Source of the DNA: Pseudomonas sp. MYb327 | Lineage (GTDB): Bacteria > Pseudomonadota > Gammaproteobacteria > Pseudomonadales > Pseudomonadaceae | Assembly (NCBI RefSeq): GCF_040438925.1 | Contig: NZ_CP159258.1 | Location: forward strand, 4,906,501 to 4,970,500 | Length of the DNA stretch: 64,000 bases | Reading direction: 5' to 3' | Shown here: positions 6,320 to 15,314 of the stretch, one piece after another | Layout of the letters: each line of letters opens with the position of its first letter | How positions within the stretch are numbered: position 1 is the first letter of the stretch | Notes under the pieces: generated by a model | Seen by the model: only the letters and a program-made list of their open reading frames with translations | Databases searched by the model: none | Told to the model about the DNA's origin: nothing | Made by a program: the position numbers and the translations under genes

Positions 6320-9232
6320 TCAGAGATCCTCCGCGAGCACACTTGAGAGCATGTCGACAAAGAAATCCACACTCCGGCGCGAGGTCACCATCGGCGGTTT
6401 GATCTTGAGGACGTTCAGGTAATCGCCGGTCGGTTGCATGAAAATCCCCAATTCGCGCAAGCGGTCGCACAACGCCGTGGTTTCTTCGGTTGCCGGCTCG
6501 AGGGTTTCGCGGTTGCGGATCAACTCCACACCCAGGTAGAACCCGGAACCATGCACCGCGCCCACCAACGGATGAATATCGATCAGCGCTTCAAGACGCT
6601 CCTTGAAATATCCGCCAACGATCTGAGCGTTTTCCCAGAGCTTCTCCTCTTCCATCACATCCAGCACCGCCATGCCGATCTGGCAGCTCACCGGACTGCC
6701 CCCGGCCGACGAGAAGAAATACCCCTCGGCCTCCAGCGCCTCGGCGATTTCGCGGCGGGTGATCACCGCGCCCAGCGGCTGGCCATTGCCCATGCCCTTG
6801 GCCATGGTGATGATGTCCGGTACCACGCCTTGCTCTTCGAAGCCCCAGAAGAAATGGCCCATGCGCCCGTAGCCCACTTGCACTTCGTCGGCGATGCACA
6901 CGCCGCCCTGGGCGCGAACCATGGCGTACACCTGCTGCAAGTAACCCGGCGGCAGCGAAATACCACCGGCATTGCCGTACACCGGTTCGCAGATGAAACC
7001 TGCCAACTGGCGTTTTTGCTCGGCGATTTTCGCCAGATTGTGTTCCACGCTGCGCACGTAATCCGGCGCACTGTCCGGGCCGCGGAATTCACCGCGATAG
7101 GTGTTCGGCGCAATCACCGGGTGCACCCAGTCCGGGCGGCTGCTCAAGGCTTTGGGGTTGTCGGCGATCGAGGTCGAGACCGCATCCGCGCCGACCGTCC
7201 AGCCGTGATAAGCCTCCAGCACGCTGAGCATGTCGCGCCCGCCGCTGAAGGCCCACGCCAGGCGGATCGCCAAGTCATTGGCCTCGCTGCCGCTGTTGAC
7301 CAGGAACACGCGGTCCATGGAGTCCGGCGCCAGCTTCAGCAAACGTTCGGAAAATTCGGCAACGGCGGCGTAGTTGAACCGCGAATTGGTGTTGAGCAGC
7401 GACCACTGGCGGCTGGCGACCGCCGACATGCGTGGATGGCCGTGGCCGAGCACCGCGACGTTGTTGAGCATGTCGAGATAGGAGCGGCCCTGCATATCGA
7501 TCAGGTGGTTGCGCCAGCCGCGCTCGATGCGCGGCGGATCGACGTAGTAGTGTTTTTGCGTGCGGGCGAAACTGGCGTCGCGACGGGCCAGCAGGGTAGG
7601 CGCGTCGAGCTCTTCTTCCGCATCGCAGGCCAGGCCCACCAGCGCCGCCGGAGACGGGCATAACGCTTGCCAGGCCGCTGCGCGTGATGGCGTGCAAAAC
7701 AACGGCGCCGACAACGATGCACCACGACTGAGTTGAACGATCAGCGGTCCACTGACCGAGCCCAACACCTGGCCTTTGACCAGTGCCGCCCCCGTATGCA
7801 GCGTCGGCGTTACGCCCCACATCCGCACACTTAGTTGCGGACCGTCGAGTTGCAGCACGCCCGGTGCAGGCTGATGAACGACGCCGGCAAACGGCGATTC
7901 GACCGCGGTGCCGTGCGGTACATGCAACTCGACATGCAACGGGCAGGTATCCGGTTCGATGGCGCTGTCCGGACGGGTGCGGGACAAACGGTATTGCCCG
8001 TAACGACTGGCCGCCAGACCGTGAACTGCGGCAGCCTCGTTCAACAGGCGCTGATCGATACCCTCCTGTTCCCAGTTACCCGCCTCGAAATGCGGGCTGA
8101 GTACGCCCAGATCGATCAACGCAAATTCTCGACCGACCAGGCTTGGCAGCAGCGGTGCAAAATCTTCGCTGCCAATGGCCGCGAGGTTTTGGCCGACAGC
8201 AATCAGGATCGCGGCTTCCATCAACGCCAGCGGCACCGATGTAGCTACACGGAAAATCTCCCACTCGTGGCTCAGGTTATCGCGGCTGTACTGGTTGCCC
8301 GGATCGATGCTGACCTGCTGCTCACCACTGAGCACCAACACCGCCGCACGAGCGACGATAAGCGGCCACAGCGCCAGCAACTCTTCACGGGTCAGCGGAT
8401 TGACCGCGTGATACGCCTGCACCGCCGGCAAAATGCAGAACGGATCGCCATCCCCGTGGTGCAGCAATGCGGCGCAGGTCACCGACAGATCGGTGATGCG
8501 CCAGGTGCGAATCAAATCGCCGAAATCAATCACGCCCTGCAACTGCCAATGACGCTCAGCGTCGCGTTGCCACACCACGTTATCGTCGGTGATGTCCATG
8601 TGGATGGCCTGTACCGGCAATTTGTCCACCAGAGGCTGCAAATGGCGCTCGGCTTGCTCCGCCGCATCGGCGATCAACTGGCGCTGGGCATCGTCCTGGA
8701 TCACCGGCAGCAAATGCGCAATCAACGCCTGGGCATGTCGAGCGTCCCACTGCAGGGTGCGCACCAGTCCCGGATGGTCGAACGCCGCCAGCGCCAGGTC
8801 CATCTCGCCGCACAAGCGACCGAAACCGGCTACTACGGTTCGGTTGAAATGATCGAGGTGGGTCAGGGATTGGCCCTCGATGTAATCCAGCAGACGAACG
8901 TGCACTGCTTGCCCTGCGACTTCAAGTGAGAGCAAATCCGCGCCGTTTTCCGCCGGGATCACCCGCGGTACATGCACGTCCGGGTGTTCGCTCAAATGCT
9001 TGAGCCCGGCGTGCTGAGCTTGCAGTTCCAGCGCCGAATAGTCGCCCCGGCAGATTTTCAGGACGAATCGGCCCTGGTCACTGTCGACGCGATAGTTCAG
9101 ATCCTGCTGGCTACCGAGGGCCTGCAATCGGCCGCTGAGCCCGTAATGTTTCTGCAGCAGCTCAAGCGCTTGCTCCGCAGAGACCTGCGGGCTGGGCAAA
9201 CTGGCGCGATGAATCAACGTGGCGAGCGGCAT
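6320..9232 (-). CDS. Phosphotransferase / degenerate M23 / class III aminotransferase fusion
   Basis: A 970-residue three-part protein. Residues ~20-300 are an APH-type small-molecule kinase with the catalytic loop HMDITDDN (211-218) and metal-binding DFGD (236-239). Residues ~430-500 resemble an M23/lysostaphin-type beta domain but lack the zinc His/Asp residues. Residues ~550-970 are a PLP class III aminotransferase with NSGSEAND (646-653), AYHGWT (674-679), ADEVQVG (781-787) and the Schiff-base Lys812 in AKGMGNG. In animals a related kinase (HYKK) and PLP enzyme (PHYKPL/ETNPPL) phosphorylate an amino alcohol and then eliminate phosphate, so a one-polypeptide kinase-phospholyase is a reasonable inference. 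Often annotated simply as aminotransferase; substrate unknown. The start ATG fits the well-conserved N-terminus. Confidence 0.9.
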   Translation of the reverse strand: MPLATLIHRASLPSPQVSAEQALELLQKHYGLSGRLQALGSQQDLNYRVDSDQGRFVLKICRGDYSALELQAQHAGLKHLSEHPDVHVPRVIPAENGADLLSLEVAGQAVHVRLLDYIEGQSLTHLDHFNRTVVAGFGRLCGEMDLALAAFDHPGLVRTLQWDARHAQALIAHLLPVIQDDAQRQLIADAAEQAERHLQPLVDKLPVQAIHMDITDDNVVWQRDAERHWQLQGVIDFGDLIRTWRITDLSVTCAALLHHGDGDPFCILPAVQAYHAVNPLTREELLALWPLIVARAAVLVLSGEQQVSIDPGNQYSRDNLSHEWEIFRVATSVPLALMEAAILIAVGQNLAAIGSEDFAPLLPSLVGREFALIDLGVLSPHFEAGNWEQEGIDQRLLNEAAAVHGLAASRYGQYRLSRTRPDSAIEPDTCPLHVELHVPHGTAVESPFAGVVHQPAPGVLQLDGPQLSVRMWGVTPTLHTGAALVKGQVLGSVSGPLIVQLSRGASLSAPLFCTPSRAAAWQALCPSPAALVGLACDAEEELDAPTLLARRDASFARTQKHYYVDPPRIERGWRNHLIDMQGRSYLDMLNNVAVLGHGHPRMSAVASRQWSLLNTNSRFNYAAVAEFSERLLKLAPDSMDRVFLVNSGSEANDLAIRLAWAFSGGRDMLSVLEAYHGWTVGADAVSTSIADNPKALSSRPDWVHPVIAPNTYRGEFRGPDSAPDYVRSVEHNLAKIAEQKRQLAGFICEPVYGNAGGISLPPGYLQQVYAMVRAQGGVCIADEVQVGYGRMGHFFWGFEEQGVVPDIITMAKGMGNGQPLGAVITRREIAEALEAEGYFFSSAGGSPVSCQIGMAVLDVMEEEKLWENAQIVGGYFKERLEALIDIHPLVGAVHGSGFYLGVELIRNRETLEPATEETTALCDRLRELGIFMQPTGDYLNVLKIKPPMVTSRRSVDFFVDMLSSVLAEDL

Positions 9233-9421
9233 ACAACGACCCCTGAAATTTTATTAGGCGCCTATATCGCCACTGCTTGGGGCGTTACGCAACCCCCACT
9301 CTGCCACCTGGCGACCGACAGGCCGCATAAAAAGAACAAGGAAAAAATGTTGCGCCCCTCGCCTTGATCAAGACTCTGCGCAAGAATGCCGACCATCGAC
9401 GCTTATCACTGGAGTGAGACC

Positions 9422-9967
9422 ATGAATGTAGTCACCACCGACCTCCCCGGTGTTCTAATCTTCGAACCCAAGGTTTACGGTGACGAGCGGGGCTTTTTTT
9501 ACGAAAGCTTCAACACGAAGGCGTTTCAGGAAGCCACTGGCCTGGACACCCGGTTCGTCCAGGACAACCATTCCCGCTCGCAAAAAGGCGTGCTTCGTGG
9601 CTTGCATTACCAACTGGAAAATACCCAGGGCAAACTGGTTCGCGTCACAGCGGGAGAAGTTCTCGACGTCGCGGTGGACATTCGCCGCAGTTCGCCACAT
9701 TTCGGTCAATGGGTTGCGGTACGCCTGTCCGCCGAAAATCGCCGCCAGCTCTGGGTACCGGAAGGTTTTGCCCACGGTTTCGTGGTCCTGAGTGAGTTCG
9801 CCGAGTTCCTCTACAAAACCACCGACTACTACAACCCGTCATCCGAGCGCAGCATTCGTTGGGATGACCCGGACCTGGCCATCGACTGGCAACTGGACGC
9901 TGCGCCGCATCTGTCGGCCAGGGATCAAGCCGGCGCATTGTTCAAGGATGCTGACGTTTTTGCCTGA
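9422..9967 (+). CDS. rfbC: dTDP-4-dehydrorhamnose 3,5-epimerase
   Basis: Epimerises dTDP-4-keto-6-deoxyglucose on the way to dTDP-L-rhamnose, a lipopolysaccharide sugar donor. The start at 9422 is chosen because GGAG lies 8 bases upstream and it gives the usual 181 residues; a longer upstream start would add 12 non-conserved residues. It carries the family's DERGFFYESFN (21-31), VLRGLHYQ with catalytic His62, and WVPEGFAHGFVVLS. The usual partners rfbB, rfbD and rfbA are absent on either side, so it is an orphan here. dctB follows 76 bases downstream, the same junction as in P. aeruginosa. Confidence 0.95.
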   Translation: MNVVTTDLPGVLIFEPKVYGDERGFFYESFNTKAFQEATGLDTRFVQDNHSRSQKGVLRGLHYQLENTQGKLVRVTAGEVLDVAVDIRRSSPHFGQWVAVRLSAENRRQLWVPEGFAHGFVVLSEFAEFLYKTTDYYNPSSERSIRWDDPDLAIDWQLDAAPHLSARDQAGALFKDADVFA

Positions 9968-10020
9968 AACCCGGGCAGAAGCTCGGCCGCGCAGACTGCG
10001 CCCGCAAGCCTAGGCATAAT

Positions 10021-10040
10021 GCGCCTGTACCCACAGGCGC
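10021..10040 (+). promoter_or_regulatory. Perfect hairpin covering the dctB ribosome binding site
   Basis: GCGCCTGT-ACCC-ACAGGCGC: an 8-bp stem with a 4-base loop, ending 3 bases before the dctB ATG (10044). The only Shine-Dalgarno-like AGG (10035-10037) is in its right arm. A CATAAT -10-like box (10015-10020) directly precedes it, so transcripts from that box would begin inside the hairpin, whereas read-through from rfbC would contain it whole. Confidence 0.4.
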
Positions 10041-10043
10041 TCG

Positions 10044-11858
10044 ATGCTCATGACTCCAACCCTCCCCCGCAGACCTCGTTGGCGCAGCCTGGCATTGCTC
10101 GCCTTGTGCCTGGCGCCGTTGCTGTGGCCGCTGGAGCATCTGGCCGAGCGCTACTACCGCAGCGAACTGGCCGGGCAGAACCGCCAGACCCTCGATCTCT
10201 ATGTCGCCAACCTGCTGGGCACCCTGCACCGCTATGAAGTGATGCCGCAGATCCTCGGCGATCTGCCGGCCCTGCGCGCCGTGCTCGGTGCACCGGACGA
10301 CAGCGTCACCCAAGGCAACGCCAATCGCTTGCTGAAAAACATCAGCACCCAGACCGGTGCCGAAGTCATGTACCTGATGGACACTACGGGCAAGACCCTG
10401 GCCGCCTCCAACTGGGACAAACATGACAGTTTCGTCGGGCGCAATTTTGCCTTCCGCCCGTACTTCAGCGAAGCCATGGCCGGGCGCCTCGGACGCTTTT
10501 TCGGGCTAGGCACCACTTCCGCCAAACGCGGCTACTTTTTCGCCGCTGCCGTGCGTGACGGCGAAAAAATCACGGGTGTGCTGGTGGTCAAGGTCGATCT
10601 CGACCACACCGAAAGCCTGTGGGGCAAAACCCCGGAACAACTGCTGCTGACCGACCATAACGGTGTGGTCATCCTCACTTCCCGTCCGGAATGGCGTTTC
10701 CGCTCGACCCGGCCGTTGAGCGATGACGAACGCAAGGCGATCACCGCGATCCAACCCTATCCAACCCGTGATCCAAAGCCGTTGAAGCTAAATCCCAACG
10801 CTTGGTTGACCCAGACCCAGCCGATCGCGGAAACCGGCTGGAATGTCAGCATCCTCGCGCCGCGAACCCTGATCGACCGCCCGGTGCGCACGGTGCTTGC
10901 CATCGGTGGCGCGACGCTGTTGGTGGTGATGTTGTTGCTCGGCCTGATGATGCAACGCCGCCGGCATTACCTCGAACGAATCGCCTTCGAAGCCAAGGCT
11001 CGCCGCGAACTGGAAGGCCGGGTCGCCGAGCGCACCAGCGACCTGGAAGGCCTCAACCGTCGACTGAAACAGGAAGTGTTGGAGCGCGAACAGGCTCAGC
11101 AAGAACTGGTGCGTGCCCAGGATGATCTGGTGCAGGCCGGCAAACTGTCGGCGCTGGGGACGATGTCGGCCAGCATCAGCCATGAGCTCAATCAACCGCT
11201 GGCCGCCATTCGCAGCTACGCGGAAAACGCCGAAGTGTTGCTCGACCACCAACGCACCGACGATGCCCGCGGCAACCTCAAGCTGATCAGCGAACTGACC
11301 GGGCGCATGGCTTCGATCATCGCCCACTTGCGCGCCTTTGCCCGGCGCGATCGTCACGCCCCGGAAAGCGTCGCCCTGCAGCCGGCACTGGACGATGCCC
11401 TGGCGTTGCTGGCCAAGCGGCGGCGAGGCATGGAAGTCGAACTGATCCGCGATTTGCCCGCCGCCACCCTGTGGGTCGAGGCCGGTGAAACCCGACTGCG
11501 CCAGGTACTCGGCAATCTGCTGGCCAACGCTCTGGATGCCCTGACGGAAAAAGGCCCGCCGCGTAAACTCTGGCTGAGTGCCCAATCCACGGCCGATGGC
11601 GTCAACCTGTACATTCGCGACAACGGCCCCGGCTTCTGCCTGGAGGCACTTGGTCGCGCCAGCGAGCCCTTTTACACCACCAAAACCCGCACCCAGGGCC
11701 TTGGGTTGGGGCTGGCGATTTGCGAGACCCTGATGCGCGCCTTCGGCGGTGAACTGTCGTTCGCCAACCACAAGGAAGGCGGCGCGTTGATTACCCTGAA
11801 GCTACGCGCAGGCGCACCGGGAGTGAGCCTGCAACCGTCCGAGGACCGAAGTGCATGA
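10044..11858 (+). CDS. dctB: C4-dicarboxylate sensor histidine kinase
   Basis: A membrane sensor that detects external succinate/fumarate/malate and phosphorylates DctD. Of 604 residues, TM1 is at ~15-30, then a periplasmic double-Cache region up to TM2 (~283-302). The ligand-pocket signature GTTSAKRGYF (156-165) is that of DctB. A coiled-coil linker (~310-365), the dimerisation box with phospho-acceptor His380 (SISHELNQPL) and an ATPase domain (N, G1 DNGPGF, G2 GLGLGLAI) follow. It overlaps dctD by 4 bases (ATGA), so translation is coupled. An in-frame ATG two codons later (10050) is an alternative start. Confidence 0.92.
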   Translation: MLMTPTLPRRPRWRSLALLALCLAPLLWPLEHLAERYYRSELAGQNRQTLDLYVANLLGTLHRYEVMPQILGDLPALRAVLGAPDDSVTQGNANRLLKNISTQTGAEVMYLMDTTGKTLAASNWDKHDSFVGRNFAFRPYFSEAMAGRLGRFFGLGTTSAKRGYFFAAAVRDGEKITGVLVVKVDLDHTESLWGKTPEQLLLTDHNGVVILTSRPEWRFRSTRPLSDDERKAITAIQPYPTRDPKPLKLNPNAWLTQTQPIAETGWNVSILAPRTLIDRPVRTVLAIGGATLLVVMLLLGLMMQRRRHYLERIAFEAKARRELEGRVAERTSDLEGLNRRLKQEVLEREQAQQELVRAQDDLVQAGKLSALGTMSASISHELNQPLAAIRSYAENAEVLLDHQRTDDARGNLKLISELTGRMASIIAHLRAFARRDRHAPESVALQPALDDALALLAKRRRGMEVELIRDLPAATLWVEAGETRLRQVLGNLLANALDALTEKGPPRKLWLSAQSTADGVNLYIRDNGPGFCLEALGRASEPFYTTKTRTQGLGLGLAICETLMRAFGGELSFANHKEGGALITLKLRAGAPGVSLQPSEDRSA

Positions 11859-13249
11859 CCATCGACAACCGCATCCAGGTCGTGTTGATCGACGACGATC
11901 CCCATCTGCGCCAGGCCCTGGGCCAGACCCTGGATCTGGCTGGCCTGAAAATCCTGCCGCTCGCCGAAGCCAAGGGTCTGGCCGCGCAACTGGAACGTGA
12001 CTGGCCGGGCGTGGTGGTCAGTGACATTCGCATGCCGGGCATGGACGGTCTGGAATTGCTGACCGAGCTCCACGCCCAGGACCCAGAGTTGCCGGTGCTG
12101 CTGATCACTGGTCACGGCGACGTGCCGCTGGCGGTGCAAGCCATGCGCGCCGGCGCTTATGACTTTCTGGAAAAACCTTTCGCCAGCGACGCCCTGCTCG
12201 ACAGCGTACGTCGGGCACTGGCCTTGCGCCGACTGGTGCTGGATAACCGCAGCCTGCGTCTGGCCTTGAGCGATCGCAATGAGCTGAGCACGCGTCTGGT
12301 CGGTCACTCGCCGTCAATGCTGCGTCTGCGTGAGCAAATCGGTGCGTTGGCGGCGACCAAGGCCGATGTGCTGATCCTCGGTGAAACCGGTGCCGGTAAA
12401 GAAGTGGTGGCTCGGGCGCTGCATGATCTGTCGAGCCGGCGTAACGGCCCGTTCGTGGCGATCAACGCCGGAGCGCTGGCCGAATCGGTGGTCGAGAGCG
12501 AGCTATTCGGTCACGAGCCAGGCGCCTTCACCGGCGCGCAGAAGCGTCGCATCGGCAAATTTGAATTCGCCAACGGCGGCACACTGTTCCTTGATGAAAT
12601 CGAAAGCATGAGCCTGGACGTGCAGGTGAAATTGCTGCGTTTGCTGCAAGAGCGGGTGGTCGAACGCCTGGGCGGCAATCAGCTGATTGCGCTGGACATC
12701 CGCATCATCGCCGCCACCAAGGAAGACCTGCGTCAGTCCGCCGATCAGGGGCGTTTCCGCGCCGATTTGTATTACCGCTTGAACGTCGCACCGCTGCGCA
12801 TTCCGCCACTGCGCGAGCGCGGCGAAGATGCCTTGATGCTGTTCCAGCACTTTGCCGATGAAGCCAGCGCCCGCCACGGCCTACCGCCCCACGAACTGCA
12901 ACCGGGACAACGCGCCATGCTGCTGCGCCACACCTGGCCCGGTAACGTGCGCGAACTGCAAAACGCTGCCGAGCGCTTTGCCCTGGGCCTGGAATTGGCG
13001 CTGGACAACAACGAGTCGCAAAACCCGTCCGGCGCGCCGATGGAGGTGGTCAGCGGCGGTTTGAGCGAGCAGGTGGAAAACTTCGAAAAAACCCTGATCG
13101 CCGCTGAACTGGCACGCTCCCACAGCTCGGTGCGCAGCGTCGCCGAAGCCCTCGGCATTCCGCGCAAGACCTTGCATGACAAACTGCGCAAGCACGGCCT
13201 GAGCTTCGCCGACAGTGGCGCCGCCAGTCACACCGAAGAACTCGATTGA
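11855..13249 (+). CDS. dctD: Sigma-54-dependent C4-dicarboxylate response regulator
   Basis: Activates sigma-54 promoters of dicarboxylate transporter genes when phosphorylated by DctB. Of 464 residues: receiver domain with phospho-acceptor Asp57 (VVVSDIRMPGMDG), AAA+ domain with Walker A GETGAGKE (176-183), the sigma-54 contact motif GAFTGA (223-228), an arginine-finger region, and a Fis-type helix-turn-helix at the C-terminus (VAEALGIPRKTLHDKLRKHGL). Its start overlaps dctB by 4 bases. No dicarboxylate transporter gene is next to it, so the targets are elsewhere. Confidence 0.93.
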   Translation: MTIDNRIQVVLIDDDPHLRQALGQTLDLAGLKILPLAEAKGLAAQLERDWPGVVVSDIRMPGMDGLELLTELHAQDPELPVLLITGHGDVPLAVQAMRAGAYDFLEKPFASDALLDSVRRALALRRLVLDNRSLRLALSDRNELSTRLVGHSPSMLRLREQIGALAATKADVLILGETGAGKEVVARALHDLSSRRNGPFVAINAGALAESVVESELFGHEPGAFTGAQKRRIGKFEFANGGTLFLDEIESMSLDVQVKLLRLLQERVVERLGGNQLIALDIRIIAATKEDLRQSADQGRFRADLYYRLNVAPLRIPPLRERGEDALMLFQHFADEASARHGLPPHELQPGQRAMLLRHTWPGNVRELQNAAERFALGLELALDNNESQNPSGAPMEVVSGGLSEQVENFEKTLIAAELARSHSSVRSVAEALGIPRKTLHDKLRKHGLSFADSGAASHTEELD

Positions 13250-13289
13250 GTCATCGGTCATACCCTCAACTCAAACAAGAGGCCCACGA

Positions 13290-13745
13290 ATGAGCCGCGA
13301 CAGTCGTCACCTGGAATCCGTCCTCCATCACGACATCCCGCTGACGCGGGACATGGGCCTCAAAGTGCTCGACTGGCACGATCAGCAATTGCGCCTGTAT
13401 TTGCCGCTGGAGGCCAACGTCAACCACAAGAGCACCATGTTCGGCGGCAGCTTGTACTGTGGCGCCGTATTGGCTGGGTGGGGATGGTTGAGTTTGCGCC
13501 TGAAAGAGGAAGGGATTGAAGGCGGGCATATCGTGATTCAGGAAGGGCAGATCAGTTATCCGTTGCCGGTAACGGGCGATGCCAACGCCATTTGCCACGC
13601 ACCGAGTGCGCAGGTGTGGAAGAAGTTTCTGGCGATGTATCAGCGCTATGGACGTGCACGGCTGACGCTGCATACGCGAGTCGTGAATGTGGGGAGCGAT
13701 GAGGATGCAGTGAAGTTTGTCGGGCAGTACGTGCTGCATCGCTGA
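13290..13745 (+). CDS. Hot-dog thioesterase domain protein (YiiD C-terminal type)
   Basis: A 151-residue single hot-dog fold protein, likely hydrolysing an acyl thioester. The central helix motif NHKSTMFGGSLYCGAVLAGW (residues ~50-69) is that of the thioesterase domain found at the C-terminus of YiiD/FabY-type proteins. The start at 13290 is chosen because AAGAGG lies upstream; a longer open frame reaches back into dctD and is not credible. It follows dctD by 40 bases and may be co-transcribed, but no functional link is obvious. Confidence 0.75.
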   Translation: MSRDSRHLESVLHHDIPLTRDMGLKVLDWHDQQLRLYLPLEANVNHKSTMFGGSLYCGAVLAGWGWLSLRLKEEGIEGGHIVIQEGQISYPLPVTGDANAICHAPSAQVWKKFLAMYQRYGRARLTLHTRVVNVGSDEDAVKFVGQYVLHR

Positions 13746-13760
13746 AGTGCAATGACCATC

Positions 13761-13838
13761 GTAGGAGCCGGCTTGCTGGCGATTCATGCAACGCGGTGTG
13801 TCAGACACACCGCATCGCTGGCAAGCCAGCTCCTACAG
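13761..13838. repeat. REP inverted pair overlapping the end of cysQ
   Basis: Arms GTAGGAGCCGGCTTGCTGGCGAT (from 13761) and its near reverse complement ending at 13838. The right arm provides the stop codon of cysQ (TAG at 13835-13833 on the - strand). Confidence 0.85.
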
Positions 13839-14660
13839 GTTAGCCAGCGCCAACAATTTCTCGCGCCAGGCCGCCTTCGCTGGCAACGCCAGAAAGAACT
13901 CATTCAACAGCGACTCCCGCGCCGGGTAGCTGAAAGGCGCACCGCTCAGCTCCAGCACCTCACCGCCCGCGCCTTCCAACACGCCTTGTGCCGCCGCCGT
14001 GTCCCACTGCGAAGTGGGGGCCAGCCGTGGGTAGCAATCCGCTGCCCCTTCGGCCAACAGGCAAAACTTCAGCGAACTGCCGATATTGGCCAGCTGCAAC
14101 TCACCCAGACTGGCGCTCAACCCGGCCAGCAAGCGCTCCTGTTCCGGACTGGAATGGCGACGACTGGCAACTACGGTAAACGATTGCCCGGGGGCCGGCA
14201 CGTCACGCACCTGAATCGCCGAGGGCGTACCACCTTGATCACAACGCCAGGCGCCGAGCCCGGCACCACCGACATAGAAACGGCCATTGGTTGGCATCGA
14301 TACCACGCCGAATACCACTTGGCCGTTTTCGATCAGGGCAATGTTGACGGTAAATTCTTCGCTACCGGAGATGAACTCCTTGGTCCCGTCCAGTGGGTCA
14401 ACCAGCCACCAGCGTTGCCACCCGGCGCGCACACTCTGGGGAATGTTGGCATCTTCTTCCGACAACACCGGAATGCTCGGATCGAGCGCCGTAAGCCCGG
14501 CCAGAATCAGGTGATGGGCGGCCAGATCAGCGGCGGTCACGGGAGAGTCGTCGGCCTTGGCGGTCACGGCGGTGCCGATGCGCCAGAACGGCAGGATCGC
14601 CTCACCGGCCTTCAATGCCAACTCAACCACCGGCGCCATCAATGGATGCGGGAAATTCAT
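13833..14660 (-). CDS. cysQ: 3'(2'),5'-bisphosphate nucleotidase
   Basis: Removes the 3' phosphate from PAP (and PAPS), preventing its build-up during sulfate assimilation. It is an inositol-monophosphatase-fold enzyme of 275 residues, usual for the family. Metal ligands are visible as Glu69/Glu70 (LSEEDANIP) and Asp88/Asp91 (WLVDPLDGTKEFISG). A C-terminal YPRLAPTSQWDTAAAQ motif supplies further ligands. The start overlaps the nudE stop by 4 bases, so the pair is an operon. Unusually, its stop codon lies inside a REP element. Confidence 0.93.
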   Translation of the reverse strand: MNFPHPLMAPVVELALKAGEAILPFWRIGTAVTAKADDSPVTAADLAAHHLILAGLTALDPSIPVLSEEDANIPQSVRAGWQRWWLVDPLDGTKEFISGSEEFTVNIALIENGQVVFGVVSMPTNGRFYVGGAGLGAWRCDQGGTPSAIQVRDVPAPGQSFTVVASRRHSSPEQERLLAGLSASLGELQLANIGSSLKFCLLAEGAADCYPRLAPTSQWDTAAAQGVLEGAGGEVLELSGAPFSYPARESLLNEFFLALPAKAAWREKLLALANL

Positions 14661-15223
14661 GGCAGGAACACCCCGCGCTGGGTCAGTAAGTCACGAGCCA
14701 GGTACAACGCCGCCAAGGCGCGCCCTTCAGTGAATTGTGGATTTTGCGCCAAGGCCGACAGTTCGCGCAGATTGACCTTGCCCAGGCCCATCGGCTCCGG
14801 CTCATCGCCTTCAAGACGCTCTTCATAGAGGTCGGTGGCCAGTACCACCTGGATTTTCTGGCTCATGTAGCCGGGCGACAACGACAACTCGGTCAGATGC
14901 TCCAACTGCCGTGCGCCAAAACCGGCTTCTTCCTTGAGCTCTCGCTCAGCCGCCGCCAGCACGTCTTCACCGGGCTCGATCAAACCTTTGGGCAGCGACA
15001 ACTCGTAGGCGTCGGTGCCGCCGCAATATTCTTCGACCAGTACGGCGTGATCCGCATCGAGCATCGCCACGATCATCACTGCGCCATACCCGGCGCCCTT
15101 GCCGACCAAACGCTCGTAGGTGCGCTCCACACCATTGGAAAAGCGCAGCTTCAGCTCTTCAACGCAGAATAAACGGCTGGTGGCGACAATCTCGCGGGCG
15201 AGGATGGTGGGTTTCTGGCGCAT
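14657..15223 (-). CDS. nudE: ADP compounds hydrolase NudE
   Basis: A Nudix hydrolase that cleaves ADP-ribose, NADH, Ap3A and similar compounds. The 188-residue protein has the complete Nudix box starting at Gly80 (G-x5-E-x7-REL-KEEAGF, residues 80-102). It is the first gene of the nudE-cysQ operon, and yrfG is divergent across 91 bases. The conserved nudE/cysQ/yrfG neighbourhood supports the call. Confidence 0.92.
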   Translation of the reverse strand: MRQKPTILAREIVATSRLFCVEELKLRFSNGVERTYERLVGKGAGYGAVMIVAMLDADHAVLVEEYCGGTDAYELSLPKGLIEPGEDVLAAAERELKEEAGFGARQLEHLTELSLSPGYMSQKIQVVLATDLYEERLEGDEPEPMGLGKVNLRELSALAQNPQFTEGRALAALYLARDLLTQRGVFLP

Positions 15224-15314
15224 GAGCGGCTCCTGGGCAATAGCGGGTTACTATACCCGGCCTATCCTGATTGTTGTCCCCGGATACCTTTTTTTACCGC
15301 TGGAGAAGTTTTCT

